A stretch of 64,000 nucleotides of DNA, taken from positions 62,001-126,000 of the forward strand of contig QFQF01000008.1 of the NCBI GenBank assembly GCA_003248935.1. The letters run 5' to 3'. The position numbers and the translations under genes were made by a program. Below the pieces are notes generated by a model. That model had not been told where the DNA came from and searched no databases. It was given only the letters and a program-made list of their open reading frames with translations. Positions 53,489 through 61,484 of this stretch are shown one piece after another. This stretch comes from Sphingobium sp. GTDB taxonomy: Bacteria > Pseudomonadota > Alphaproteobacteria > Sphingomonadales > Sphingomonadaceae. How positions within the stretch are numbered: position 1 is the stretch's first letter; every line of letters begins with the position of its first letter.

Positions 53489-53836
53489 CTAGAGGTTGAG
53501 AGCGGCCGCCAGTTCGGCCCTGATCGCTTCGAGGCGTGCCAGCAGGCTGGGCTCGGCGGGTGTCCCCGTCTCCTGTTGCGGCGGACTTTCCTCAGTCCAT
53601 CCGTCCGCCAGCGCCTTCTGCGCGCCGCGCACGGTGAACCCCTCGACGTTCAGCAGCCTGTGAATGCGGCGCGCGAGCGCAACATCCGCCGGCCGGTAAT
53701 AGCGGCGGTTGCCCGAGCGCTGAAGCGGACGGAGCTGGGGAAAGCGGGTTTCCCAATACCGCAGGATATGCTGCGGCAATCCCAGCTCGCTCGCCAGTTC
53801 GCCGATCGTCAAGAACGCGCCTTCGGCCTTTTCCAT
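53489..53836 (-). CDS. MerR-family transcriptional regulator
   Basis: 115 aa. LTIGELASELGLPQHILRYWETRFPQL is the winged-helix plus RYW(E)T/PQLRPLQRSGNRRYYRP signature of the MlrA/CarA-like MerR group. The C-terminal effector part is very short and Ala-rich. Downstream of ihfA on the same strand; the plsX-fabH-ihfA-merR order is typical of alphaproteobacteria. Confidence 0.92.
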   Translation of the reverse strand: MEKAEGAFLTIGELASELGLPQHILRYWETRFPQLRPLQRSGNRRYYRPADVALARRIHRLLNVEGFTVRGAQKALADGWTEESPPQQETGTPAEPSLLARLEAIRAELAAALNL

Positions 53837-53898
53837 CGCGATTATCGTGCACCCTCGGCCATCTGCAACTCAACTATCCGACGGCGCCGCCTGTTCCC

Positions 53899-54195
53899 TC
53901 AGCCGCGCGCGATCCGCTCGCGCATGGACTGGCTGGCGCGGAAGGTGAGCACGCGCCGCGGCCCGATCGGAACCTCGACACCCGTCTTGGGATTACGGCC
54001 GATCCGTTGCGTCTTGTCCCGCAGGACGAAGGTTCCGAAGCTGGAAATCTTCACATTCTCGCCCCGTTCCAGGGCGTCGCCCATCATATCGAGAATAGAC
54101 TCGACCATCGAAGCGGATTCAGCGCGCGACAATCCGATCTGGCGATTGAGAGAATCGGCCAAATCCGCCCGCGTCAGCGTACCATTGGTTGCCAT
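53899..54195 (-). CDS. ihfA: Integration host factor alpha subunit
   Basis: 98 aa from ATG 54195. LTRADLADSLNRQIGLSRAES, FGTFVLRDKTQRIGRNPKTG and VEVPIGPRRVLTFRASQSMR are the HU/IHF family with the IhfA-type RxGRNPKTG beta-arm (Pro intercalates in DNA). Bends DNA with IhfB. Confidence 0.96.
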   Translation of the reverse strand: MATNGTLTRADLADSLNRQIGLSRAESASMVESILDMMGDALERGENVKISSFGTFVLRDKTQRIGRNPKTGVEVPIGPRRVLTFRASQSMRERIARG

Positions 54196-54325
54196 GTGTC
54201 CCCACACATCATGCACCTTGACCCCCAACTGGCCATCAGGTGCGAATGGCCAGCCCCGTGATGTGCGGCATTTCTGCCCGATTCGCAAGCGCTTCGGCCA
54301 GAACTGTCCGAAATGGAGGGACTTG

Positions 54326-55294
54326 TCAGACCCGCAGAACGCTGGCGCCCCAGGTGAAGCCGCCGCCCATCGCCTCAAGCACGACGAGGTCGCCCGACTT
54401 GATCCGCCCGTCACGGACAGCGAAATCCAGCGCCAGCGGCACGGAAGCGGCCGACGTGTTGGCATGGCGGTCCACGGTCATGATCACCTTTTCAGGCGAC
54501 AGGTGCAGCTTGCGCGCGGTCGCGTCGAGGATGCGGGCATTGGCCTGATGCGGTACCAGCCAGTCGATATCCTCCGGGCTCAGGTCCGCCACAGCCAGCA
54601 CTTCGCGCAGAACGGACGCCAGATTGACTACCGCATGACGGAACACTTCCTGCCCCTTCATCCGCAGCTTGCCCACGGTGCCGGTGGTGGAGGGGCCACC
54701 GTCAACATAGAGAAGCTGGTTGTGACGGCCGTCGGCATGCAGCTTCGTCGCCAATATGCCCCGCGCCCCCGTCTCGCTCTCCTCGGCGCCCAGCACGATC
54801 GCGCCCGCGCCATCGCCGAACAGGACGCAGGTGCCGCGATCCTCCCAGTCGAGGATTCGGCTGAAGGTTTCCGAACCGATCACCAGCGCCCGGTTTGCCG
54901 CGCCGCTGCGGATCATGCTGTCGGCGACGGACACCGCATAGAGAAAGCCGGAGCAGACCGCCGCGACGTCAAAGGCGACACAATCGTTGATGCCCAGGGC
55001 CGCCTGGACGAGGGTCGCGCTGGCCGGAAATGTCTGGTCAGGCGTCGCCGTCGCCAGGATGATGAGGTCGATCGTGCCCGCCTCGACGCCGGCCGCTTCC
55101 AGAGCCCTGCGCGCCGCGTCAGCCGCGAGGGAAGACGTCGTCTCCCCTTCACCCGCGATGTGCCGCTGGCGGATACCCGTCCGCTCGATGATCCACTCAT
55201 CGCTGGTGTCGACGGTCTCGGCAAGCTCCGCGTTGCTGACGATACGCGACGGCAGGGCAGAGCCCGTGCCGAGCAGAACAGCGCGACGGATCAT
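54326..55294 (-). CDS. fabH: 3-oxoacyl-[acyl-carrier-protein] synthase III
   Basis: 322 aa. Catalytic Cys in AAVCSGFLYAVSVAD, His in DWLVPHQANARILD, Asn in VDRHANTSAASVP, and the C-terminal GGGFTWGASVLRV. Starts fatty-acid elongation from acetyl-CoA and malonyl-ACP. Overlaps plsX by 4 bp. Confidence 0.97.
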   Translation of the reverse strand: MIRRAVLLGTGSALPSRIVSNAELAETVDTSDEWIIERTGIRQRHIAGEGETTSSLAADAARRALEAAGVEAGTIDLIILATATPDQTFPASATLVQAALGINDCVAFDVAAVCSGFLYAVSVADSMIRSGAANRALVIGSETFSRILDWEDRGTCVLFGDGAGAIVLGAEESETGARGILATKLHADGRHNQLLYVDGGPSTTGTVGKLRMKGQEVFRHAVVNLASVLREVLAVADLSPEDIDWLVPHQANARILDATARKLHLSPEKVIMTVDRHANTSAASVPLALDFAVRDGRIKSGDLVVLEAMGGGFTWGASVLRV

Positions 55295-56346
55295 TTGGCA
55301 GGCATCTCCGCAACAGGCATGCGCGCGCCGATATTGGCAAGATCCCCGGCGATGCGGCCCGTGATGTTTTCTTCCAGCAGGCGCGCCGCGACATGGACGG
55401 CATTGGCCACCCCCTTCGCATCCGCGCCGCCATGGCTTTTGACGACGACCCCGTTCAGACCCAGGAACACAGCGCCGTTGTGGTTATTGGGATCGAGATG
55501 GTGGCGCAGCAGGTGCATCGCCGGCTTCGAGATCAGGAAGCCGATCTTTGAACGGACCGAACTGGTGAAGGCACGACGCAGCAGGTCGGTGACGAACCGG
55601 GCGGTGCCCTCCGCCGTCTTCAGCGCGACATTGCCCGCGAAACCGTCGCAAACGATGACATCCGCATCACCCGAGGCAAGCCTGTCGCCTTCGATAAATC
55701 CATCGAAGCGCATGGGAAGCGCGGACGCCGCGCGCAGCGTCGCCGCCGCCTCGCGAATTTCGTCGGTGCCCTTCAGATCCTCGGTACCGATGTTCAGCAG
55801 GCAGACGCGCGGCTGATCAAGGTCGAGGACCGTGCGCGCATAGGCCGCACCCATGACGGCGAACTGGACAAGATTGCGGGCGTCGCATTCGGTGTTGGCG
55901 CCCAGGTCCAGCATGACCACGTCATTGTTGCCGAGCGTGGGCAGAAGCGCGGCGAGCGCGGGCCGGTCAATCCCGGGCATGGTGCGCAGGGCAACCTTCG
56001 CCATCGACATCAGGGCGCCGGTATTGCCGGCGGAAACGGCGGCTCCGGCCTGTCCGCTTTTCACCGCCTGAATGGCCAGCCCCATCGAGCTGCCCTTCGC
56101 CTTGCGCAGCGCGACGCTCGGCTTGTCGGTTGCTTCGACGACAGTGTCGGTGTGAACGACGTCGGACGCGGCCCGCAGATTGGGATGATTGTCGAGCGCG
56201 GCCTTGATCCGCGCTTCGTCACCGAACAGCGTGAAACGCAGCCCTTCATGGCGACGGCGCGCGAGGGCGACTCCGGCCATCATGACGCGGACGCCCTCAT
56301 CGCCGCCCATCGCGTCGATTGCGATCCGCGGCTGCTGGCTCACCAT
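55291..56346 (-). CDS. plsX: Phosphate acyltransferase
   Basis: 351 aa. RIAIDAMGGDEGVRVMMAGVALA at the start, VSAGNTGALM, MLDLGANTECDARNLVQFA and VCDGFAGNVALKTAEG are PlsX signatures. Converts acyl-ACP to acyl-phosphate for phospholipid synthesis. 32 bp after rpmF. Confidence 0.97.
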   Translation of the reverse strand: MVSQQPRIAIDAMGGDEGVRVMMAGVALARRRHEGLRFTLFGDEARIKAALDNHPNLRAASDVVHTDTVVEATDKPSVALRKAKGSSMGLAIQAVKSGQAGAAVSAGNTGALMSMAKVALRTMPGIDRPALAALLPTLGNNDVVMLDLGANTECDARNLVQFAVMGAAYARTVLDLDQPRVCLLNIGTEDLKGTDEIREAAATLRAASALPMRFDGFIEGDRLASGDADVIVCDGFAGNVALKTAEGTARFVTDLLRRAFTSSVRSKIGFLISKPAMHLLRHHLDPNNHNGAVFLGLNGVVVKSHGGADAKGVANAVHVAARLLEENITGRIAGDLANIGARMPVAEMPAK

Positions 56347-56378
56347 GTCCCCCTTGCTAGGAGAAAGCGTAACGGACG

Positions 56379-56558
56379 TCAGGCCCCGACGGCGACGATC
56401 TCACGGCCGTTATAGTGGCCGCAGGACGGGCAGAGATTGTGGGGGCGCTTGAGTTCGCCGCAGTTCGAGCATTCCTGGAATGCCTCGACGCGCAGCGAAT
56501 CATGGCTGCGACGCATGCCGCGCTTGGACGGCGAAGTTTTCCTCTTTGGGACAGCCAT
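56379..56558 (-). CDS. rpmF: 50S ribosomal protein L32
   Basis: 59 aa on the minus strand: MAVPKRKTSPSKRGMRRSHD, then the zinc ribbon CSNCGELKRPHNLCPSCGHY (four Cys) and NGREIVAVGA. Typical zinc-binding L32 at the head of rpmF-plsX-fabH-ihfA-merR. Confidence 0.96.
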   Translation of the reverse strand: MAVPKRKTSPSKRGMRRSHDSLRVEAFQECSNCGELKRPHNLCPSCGHYNGREIVAVGA

Positions 56559-56768
56559 ATCGGCACCTGTTTCCGTATTCTATCAATGTCCAGTGCGATA
56601 TTCAGTGCCGGAACGGAACTGGCAGGCCATGAGGCCGCAGACCAGCGCGGCCCTGACGATCGCGAAGCCATGCGCCTATAGCTATTTTGACGCCGGGCGC
56701 AAGTCATTCCTTGCCTGCCACGCATCGGCCGGGCACTGTCCGCCGACCGGACGACCGAGGGGTTCCAC

Positions 56769-57200
56769 ATGTTACTGCCGATCACGCTCACACTGGCTGC
56801 CGCCGCCGCGCTGCTCAACATCTGGCTTGCCATGCGGATCGTCCGCCTGCGCATGGCGAACAAGGTTCTGCATAGCGATGGAGGGTGCGAGCCGCTGGTG
56901 CGCCGGATGCGGGCTCAGGCAAATTATGTGGAATATACGCCCTTTATTCTCATCCTCTTCGCGCTGGTGGAAATGGCGCTGGGTTCGCACCTGTGGCTGT
57001 GGATCGCGGCGCTCGTCTATGTCGTGGCGCGCGTCCTCCATGCGTTCGGCATGGACTCGGAAAAACCGGCGAAGACACGGATGGTCGGCATCATCGCCAC
57101 CTGGATCGTCATGCTGATTCTCTCCGGCGCGGCGCTTTATGCTGCCTATGGCGCAACGCACAGGGTGGAGGCTCCGCCTGCGCTTGCCGCACAGGTTTGA
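56769..57200 (+). CDS. MAPEG-family membrane protein
   Basis: 143 aa, four helices. The pattern ANKVLHSDGGCEPLVRRMRAQANYVEYTPFILILFALVE (E/Q-R-x-x-R-A-x-x-N-x-x-E) is the MAPEG core near residues 32-70. MAPEG proteins are glutathione-dependent or uncharacterised; role here unknown. Divergent from rpmF with a 210-bp gap that shows no other gene. Confidence 0.9.
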   Translation: MLLPITLTLAAAAALLNIWLAMRIVRLRMANKVLHSDGGCEPLVRRMRAQANYVEYTPFILILFALVEMALGSHLWLWIAALVYVVARVLHAFGMDSEKPAKTRMVGIIATWIVMLILSGAALYAAYGATHRVEAPPALAAQV

Positions 57201-57220
57201 AGACGGCCCCTTTCTCGCCC

Positions 57221-57883
57221 TCAGGCGAGGCCCGTTACCCGGTCGGCCACGTACGGGTTCGACTGGCGCTCATAGGCGAAATTGCTCATCGGCCCGTGCC
57301 CGGGCACGAACGCGGTGTCGCCGCCCAGCGGCCACAGCTTGCCGGTGATGGCGTCGATCAGATCCTGATGGTTGCCGAGCGGGAAATCGGTTCGACCGAT
57401 CGACCCCTGAAACAATACGTCGCCCACGATCGCCAGCTTTGACGGCGCATGATGGAACACCACATGACCCGGCGTGTGTCCCGGGCAGTGGATGACGTCC
57501 AGGACAAGGTCGCCGACCCGCACGCTGTCGCCATCCTGCAACCACCGGTCAGGCTCGAACACCTTGCCGTCGACACCGTAGCGACGACCGTCCTCCTCCA
57601 GCTTCGCGATCCAGTAACGATCGGCCTCGTGCGGCCCCTCGATCGGCACGCCCAGTTCCTTGGCCAGCGTGCCCGCTTCGCCGCAATGGTCGATATGGCC
57701 GTGGGTGATCAGGATTTTCTCGACCTCCACCCCCTGCTGCTGCGCCGCGGCTTTCAGCCGGGACAGATCGCCGCCCGGATCGACGAAGGCGGCCTTGTTG
57801 GTCGCCGTGCACCAGAACAGCGTACAATTTTGCTGAAGCGGCGTGACCGGCACGATAACGGCCTTAAGCGGGGGTGTCGTCAT
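57221..57883 (-). CDS. Metallo-beta-lactamase-fold hydrolase, glyoxalase II-like (YcbL type)
   Basis: 220 aa from ATG 57883 (GAAGGG SD inside a longer open frame). HxHxDH motif as ITHGHIDHCGEAG, then HCPGHTPGHVVFH, VGDVLFQGSIGRTDFP and VPGHGPMS, all ligands for the two-metal site. YcbL-type enzymes hydrolyse S-lactoylglutathione or related thioesters. Confidence 0.92.
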   Translation of the reverse strand: MTTPPLKAVIVPVTPLQQNCTLFWCTATNKAAFVDPGGDLSRLKAAAQQQGVEVEKILITHGHIDHCGEAGTLAKELGVPIEGPHEADRYWIAKLEEDGRRYGVDGKVFEPDRWLQDGDSVRVGDLVLDVIHCPGHTPGHVVFHHAPSKLAIVGDVLFQGSIGRTDFPLGNHQDLIDAITGKLWPLGGDTAFVPGHGPMSNFAYERQSNPYVADRVTGLA

Positions 57884-57930
57884 GCCCTTCATGTGGCGAA
57901 GCGGCACCCATGACGCAAGTCCGTCAAGCC

Positions 57931-58614
57931 TCAGGCCAAGCGGCGTCCGGTCCAGACCACCCGCCCGACGATGTCGACCAGCACACCATCGACGTCGGGC
58001 CACCCGGGATAATGGGGATTGTCGCTGAGCACCGAGAAGCCGCCCCGGCGGGGGCCGAGCGCAACCCGCTTGACCATCAGCGTCCCGTCCATCCGCAAGA
58101 CATAGATGCCGTCGCGCAGCCGATCCGTCGCGTCACCGCGGTCTACCATGATGTCGTCGCCGTCACCCAGCGTCGGCGCCATCGATTCGCCATCCACGCG
58201 GATGATCGACAGCATCTCCGCCCGCGCACCGAGCGAACGCAGCCAGCCGCCGTCGAACGCAACAGTGCCTATGGCGCGCTCGTTCTCGTCGAGCGAACCG
58301 GCACCCGCCGACGCGCCCAGGGCAAGTCGCGGAACAGGCACGACCCCTCTGCCTCGTACAGCAGGCATCTCACGCACCGTCATGCGCGCAACCCCGGCAT
58401 GCGAATCGGGACCGCCCAGTTCACTCTCGTTGACGCCGAAATAGCGCGCCAGTGTCCGCCGATCGGCCTCATCCAGCTTCCGAGGGCTGCCACGCTTGAT
58501 ATATTGCTGGATATAGGCGGGGTTCCGGCCAAGCATCCGCGACAGCGCGCCATAATTGTCACGCCGCTCAGCGATCAGGTGGTCCAGCGCAGCCCTGGCA
58601 TCGGCTTCATCCAT
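57931..58614 (-). CDS. S24-family (LexA/CI-type) self-cleaving repressor
   Basis: 227 aa. HTH ~18-62: YGALSRMLGRNPAYIQQYIK and ADRRTLARYFGVNESEL. A linker with an Ala-Gly candidate cleavage site (ASAGAGS, ~101-107). S24 catalytic dyad: Ser144 in VDGESMAPTLGDGD and Lys182 in GTLMVKRVAL, 38 residues apart as in LexA. The enzyme part looks intact, so DNA-damage-triggered autocleavage is plausible. Divergent from two small genes across an operator-rich gap. Not phage-associated here. Confidence 0.9.
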   Translation of the reverse strand: MDEADARAALDHLIAERRDNYGALSRMLGRNPAYIQQYIKRGSPRKLDEADRRTLARYFGVNESELGGPDSHAGVARMTVREMPAVRGRGVVPVPRLALGASAGAGSLDENERAIGTVAFDGGWLRSLGARAEMLSIIRVDGESMAPTLGDGDDIMVDRGDATDRLRDGIYVLRMDGTLMVKRVALGPRRGGFSVLSDNPHYPGWPDVDGVLVDIVGRVVWTGRRLA

Positions 58615-58637
58615 AACGGCACATATAGCATAAGAAT

Positions 58638-58684
58638 TTTCCTAGACAAGTAGGAAATAGGAAATGAGATAGGAATAATCCTAT
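58638..58684. promoter_or_regulatory. Multi-site operator between the S24 repressor and the small-gene pair
   Basis: AT-rich stretch with TTTCCTA-gacaag-TAGGAAA (58638-58657), a further TAGGAAA (58658-58664), and ATAGGA-ataa-TCCTAT (58669-58684). Five copies of the TAGGA core (three direct, two inverted) sit in 47 bases. This is the expected layout for cooperative repressor binding controlling both divergent promoters. Inference: bound by the S24 protein. Confidence 0.65.
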
Positions 58685-58726
58685 CGCTGGCGAGTCGCCC
58701 GCGACAAACGAGGAAGGGAGACGCCC

Positions 58727-58912
58727 GTGCTGCTGCGAACGATCGAACGCTTTCTGAAGGAAACGGGCATGCCGCCGACGCGCTTCGGGCGCGCGGCGGT
58801 CCGTGACCCGCGCCTCGTCCTTGACATGCGAAACGGCCGCGAACCGGGCGAACGCATGACACGGCGCGTGGAACATTTCATGAACACTTATCAGCCGGAG
58901 CGCGCACTATGA
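58727..58912 (+). CDS. 61-aa small protein with a helix-turn-helix-like pattern, unknown
   Basis: GTG start with AGGAAGGGAG SD. MLLRTIERFLKETGMPPTRF, then GRAAVRDPRLVLDMRNGREP and RMTRRVEHFMNTY. The alternation TRFGRAAVRDPRLVLDMRNGREP resembles a short HTH (GRAAVRDPRLV as recognition part). Overlaps the next gene (ATGA at 58909-58912). Regulated by the neighbouring repressor operators by position. Confidence 0.75.
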   Translation: MLLRTIERFLKETGMPPTRFGRAAVRDPRLVLDMRNGREPGERMTRRVEHFMNTYQPERAL

Positions 58913-59301
58913 GCCGGATGGCCCCGCAAGACGTTCCATGTCGGGCCAGAGGCACGCGCAGGCCGCCCTCCCCGGCCGGTGGACGGCGACGCGATCCGCA
59001 CGGGCGTCTGGTCCGCGCTCTCATGGTGCTTGCCGGTGAAACGGCAACGCTGCTGTCAGCGTCGAGCACGCCCTGGGCGAGCGCCACCTTCCAGGGCGGA
59101 CGCCACATCATCGTCATCGGTTTCACAGATACGGTTGCGCTCGACGCGCTGGCGGCGCGGGTCGGCGAAGCGGAATTCCATATCCCGGGACATATCGTCG
59201 CCGATGTCAGCATCGACCGGCGCGAATCCCTCGCCGCGACTCACTCTGACGGTCCTCAGGCCACACTCCACCTCTCAGCCCTCGTTATCGAGGATTGGTG
59301 A
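58909..59301 (+). CDS. 130-aa unknown protein, second gene of the S24-linked operon
   Basis: Start overlaps the previous stop; GGAG SD upstream. The N-terminal ~35 residues are Arg/Pro-rich and disordered-looking. The C-terminal ~95 form a compact domain: GRLVRALMVLAGETATLLSA, TPWASATFQGGRHIIVIGFT, VARVGEAEFHIPGHIVADVS-like and ATLHLSALVIEDW. No family recognised. Translational coupling with the 61-aa protein suggests a two-protein unit. Confidence 0.7.
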   Translation: MSRMAPQDVPCRARGTRRPPSPAGGRRRDPHGRLVRALMVLAGETATLLSASSTPWASATFQGGRHIIVIGFTDTVALDALAARVGEAEFHIPGHIVADVSIDRRESLAATHSDGPQATLHLSALVIEDW

Positions 59302-59325
59302 GACCGGCCGGTCGTCCGCGTGCGT

Positions 59326-59952
59326 TCAGCGTGTGCTGATCTTCTGAAGCGTGCCCAGCGCGACGCGTAGCGCCTCGTCCACCTCCGCCTCGACATGATC
59401 GCGGACGGCGACACGCGCAACGGGAGGGATATCAGCGATAACGCGCGGGGGCGCAGTCACAGGCGGCACGAACGGCGCGGCCTCTGTCTCGATGACGGCC
59501 TCTTCCACGCTGGCGACGGATTCGGCGAATATGGGCCGCTTCGGTGCGGCGGGTTCAGCAGGCGGTACATCCCGGCGGCGGGCAAAGCCGCGCTCGATCC
59601 GCTGCATCAGTTCCGCGACGCTCAGTTGCTCCAGTGCCGGTGACGGCAGGCGCGCGGCGCGCGGCTCTGCCTGCGCAACGGCCGGTTCAACCACCGGCCG
59701 AGCCACCTCTTCCATCGGCGGAGTCGCCGCTTCCTCAGGCGATTCGGTGATGGCAGATTCGACGAACGGCGATTCGGGCTGTACGAACGGCGTATGCAGT
59801 CCCAGGTCGCTGCTCGCGAGGATCGGCCGGCGTGGCGGCGCATCGGGATGCGCGTCCGCCCGGCGCAACACTGGCATGTCGGCAAGCGCGCCCTCGGCAC
59901 GGCGACGGCGGCGCGCGAGCCCGGTCAGGCGTGAGAGTGCAAAGGCCATCAT
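59326..59952 (-). CDS. 208-aa Pro/Glu/Ala-rich unknown protein
   Basis: From ATG 59952 (GGAG SD): MMAFALSRLTGLARRRRRAE, then long disordered acidic/Pro stretches (ESPEEAATPPMEEVARPVVE) and a C-terminal helix EAEVDEALRVALGTLQKIST. No domain recognised. Lies 46 bp downstream of the glycosyltransferase on the same strand, so probably co-transcribed; may belong to the exopolysaccharide locus. Confidence 0.6.
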   Translation of the reverse strand: MMAFALSRLTGLARRRRRAEGALADMPVLRRADAHPDAPPRRPILASSDLGLHTPFVQPESPFVESAITESPEEAATPPMEEVARPVVEPAVAQAEPRAARLPSPALEQLSVAELMQRIERGFARRRDVPPAEPAAPKRPIFAESVASVEEAVIETEAAPFVPPVTAPPRVIADIPPVARVAVRDHVEAEVDEALRVALGTLQKISTR

Positions 59953-59998
59953 TCGTCTCCTTCGGCGTCCGTGTGCGCCGTGCGATTCCCCGCGCAGA

Positions 59999-61240
59999 TC
60001 ATGCCGCCCGGCGTCCCTTGCCCGTCCGGGCGAGCAGACGCCGGTAGACCGGCTCATAGCGCTGGATGTTGGATGCCCAGTCGCGCTGGCTCTCGACGAA
60101 GCGGCGGGCGATCGCGCGCCGCTCGTTCCATGTCGCCCGCCCCTCGAACAGGCGCGCGAGCGCACTGGCGATGGCGGGCGGATTATTGGGCGGGAACAGC
60201 GTACCGGTGACGCCGTCCTCGATCAGTTCCAGATGCCCACCGACGCTGGACGCGGCGACCAGCCTGCCCTGCGCCATCGCCTCCAGAGGCTTGAGCGGCG
60301 TCACCAGTTCGGTGAGACGCATCGCCTTGCGCGGATAGGCGAGGATATCGATCAGGCTGTAGTAATTCTCGACCTGCCCGTGCGCGACGCGACCGGCGAA
60401 GACGATGCGGTCCGACACCGGCGAATAGGCGACCTGCGCCTTCAACGCCTCCTCGCGCGGACCGCCGCCGACGAGCAGCAGCTTCGCCGCCGGGCGATGG
60501 GCAACAAGCGCCGGCATCGCCGCGATCAGGTCGTCCAGCCCCTCATAGTCGTAGAAGCTGCCGATGAAGCCGACGACCTCGGCACCGTCGAGCCCGAGAC
60601 GGGCACGCAGCGCGGGATCGGGCGACACCGGCGAACCGAACATGTCCATGTCGACGCCATTGGGCGACACTGTGATCTTGGCCGCATCGACGCCACGCGC
60701 GACCAGATCGCCCTTCAACCCTTCACAGATGACGGCAACGGCGTCCGCCTGTCGCACTGCATGGGTTTCGAGCTGGCGGGTCAGCCAGTAACGCGGACTG
60801 CCTTCCGCCCCGGTACCGTTGCCGACCGAGGCGTCCTCCCAGAAGGCGCGAATCTCGTATAACAGCGGCAGTCCGTGACGGCGCGCCACGCGCTGGGCGG
60901 CGAGTGCGTTCAGCACGGGCGAATGGACGTGGATGAGGTGCGGCATCCAGCGGCGGACTACGGCCTCGATCTCGTCGGCAAGCGCGCCGATGTCGCGCCA
61001 TTCGCGCATCAGAGGATTACCGGACGCAACCTCGCCGGGCGTACGGTGAAAGGTGAGGCCGTCGATCGTCTCGATATCAGGCTCTGTCACGGCCCCCGCA
61101 TCCGCACCGTGTCGGCGGCCGGTAATGCCCCGCACGTCCCACCCCTGTGCGATCTGGGCGCGCATGATCGCCCGCGTGCGGAAGGTGTAGCCGCTGTGCA
61201 GCGGCAGGCTGTGATCGAGGACGTGGAGAATGCGGGCCAT
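59999..61240 (-). CDS. Glycosyltransferase, exosortase-A-associated family (Daro_2409/TIGR04063-like)
   Basis: 413 aa, GT-4 fold. N-terminus RILHVLDHSLPLHSGYTFRT is the hallmark of the exosortase-A-linked glycosyltransferases. Donor-binding C-terminal domain: VVGFIGSFYDYEGLDDLIAA, LLLVGGGPREEALK, and EAMAQGRLVAASSVGGHLELI. Builds part of an exopolysaccharide. Divergent from the peptide/ligase genes. Confidence 0.9.
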   Translation of the reverse strand: MARILHVLDHSLPLHSGYTFRTRAIMRAQIAQGWDVRGITGRRHGADAGAVTEPDIETIDGLTFHRTPGEVASGNPLMREWRDIGALADEIEAVVRRWMPHLIHVHSPVLNALAAQRVARRHGLPLLYEIRAFWEDASVGNGTGAEGSPRYWLTRQLETHAVRQADAVAVICEGLKGDLVARGVDAAKITVSPNGVDMDMFGSPVSPDPALRARLGLDGAEVVGFIGSFYDYEGLDDLIAAMPALVAHRPAAKLLLVGGGPREEALKAQVAYSPVSDRIVFAGRVAHGQVENYYSLIDILAYPRKAMRLTELVTPLKPLEAMAQGRLVAASSVGGHLELIEDGVTGTLFPPNNPPAIASALARLFEGRATWNERRAIARRFVESQRDWASNIQRYEPVYRRLLARTGKGRRAA

Positions 61241-61343
61241 GACGACCTAAGCAAATGACGTAAAAGGATTAACGTCGCGTCAACCCAGAACGGTTAGGCA
61301 CCCGCTAAGGATTGTTTTTGCCGTAAGGGCGCGACCGGGCGCG

Positions 61344-61484
61344 ATGATCGACAGTTTCTCTTTGCTGGTAAGCCACGGCCTGCTGCTGCTCGCCTTCTGG
61401 CGCCTGCTTGCGCGCCGCGATCTGGACGTCGAACGTCCGGCAAGGACATCGGCCACGCCGGAGTCGCAGGCCCGCGATGCGTGA
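61344..61484 (+). CDS. 46-aa small protein preceding the O-glycosylation ligase
   Basis: MIDSFSLLVSHGLLLLAFWR then LLARRDLDVERPARTSATPE and SQARDA. A single hydrophobic segment and a charged tail. Its stop lies inside the start of the ligase gene (ATG at 61477), so the two are translationally coupled. No family I recognise; the conserved position at the head of this operon makes it credible. Confidence 0.55.
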   Translation: MIDSFSLLVSHGLLLLAFWRLLARRDLDVERPARTSATPESQARDA

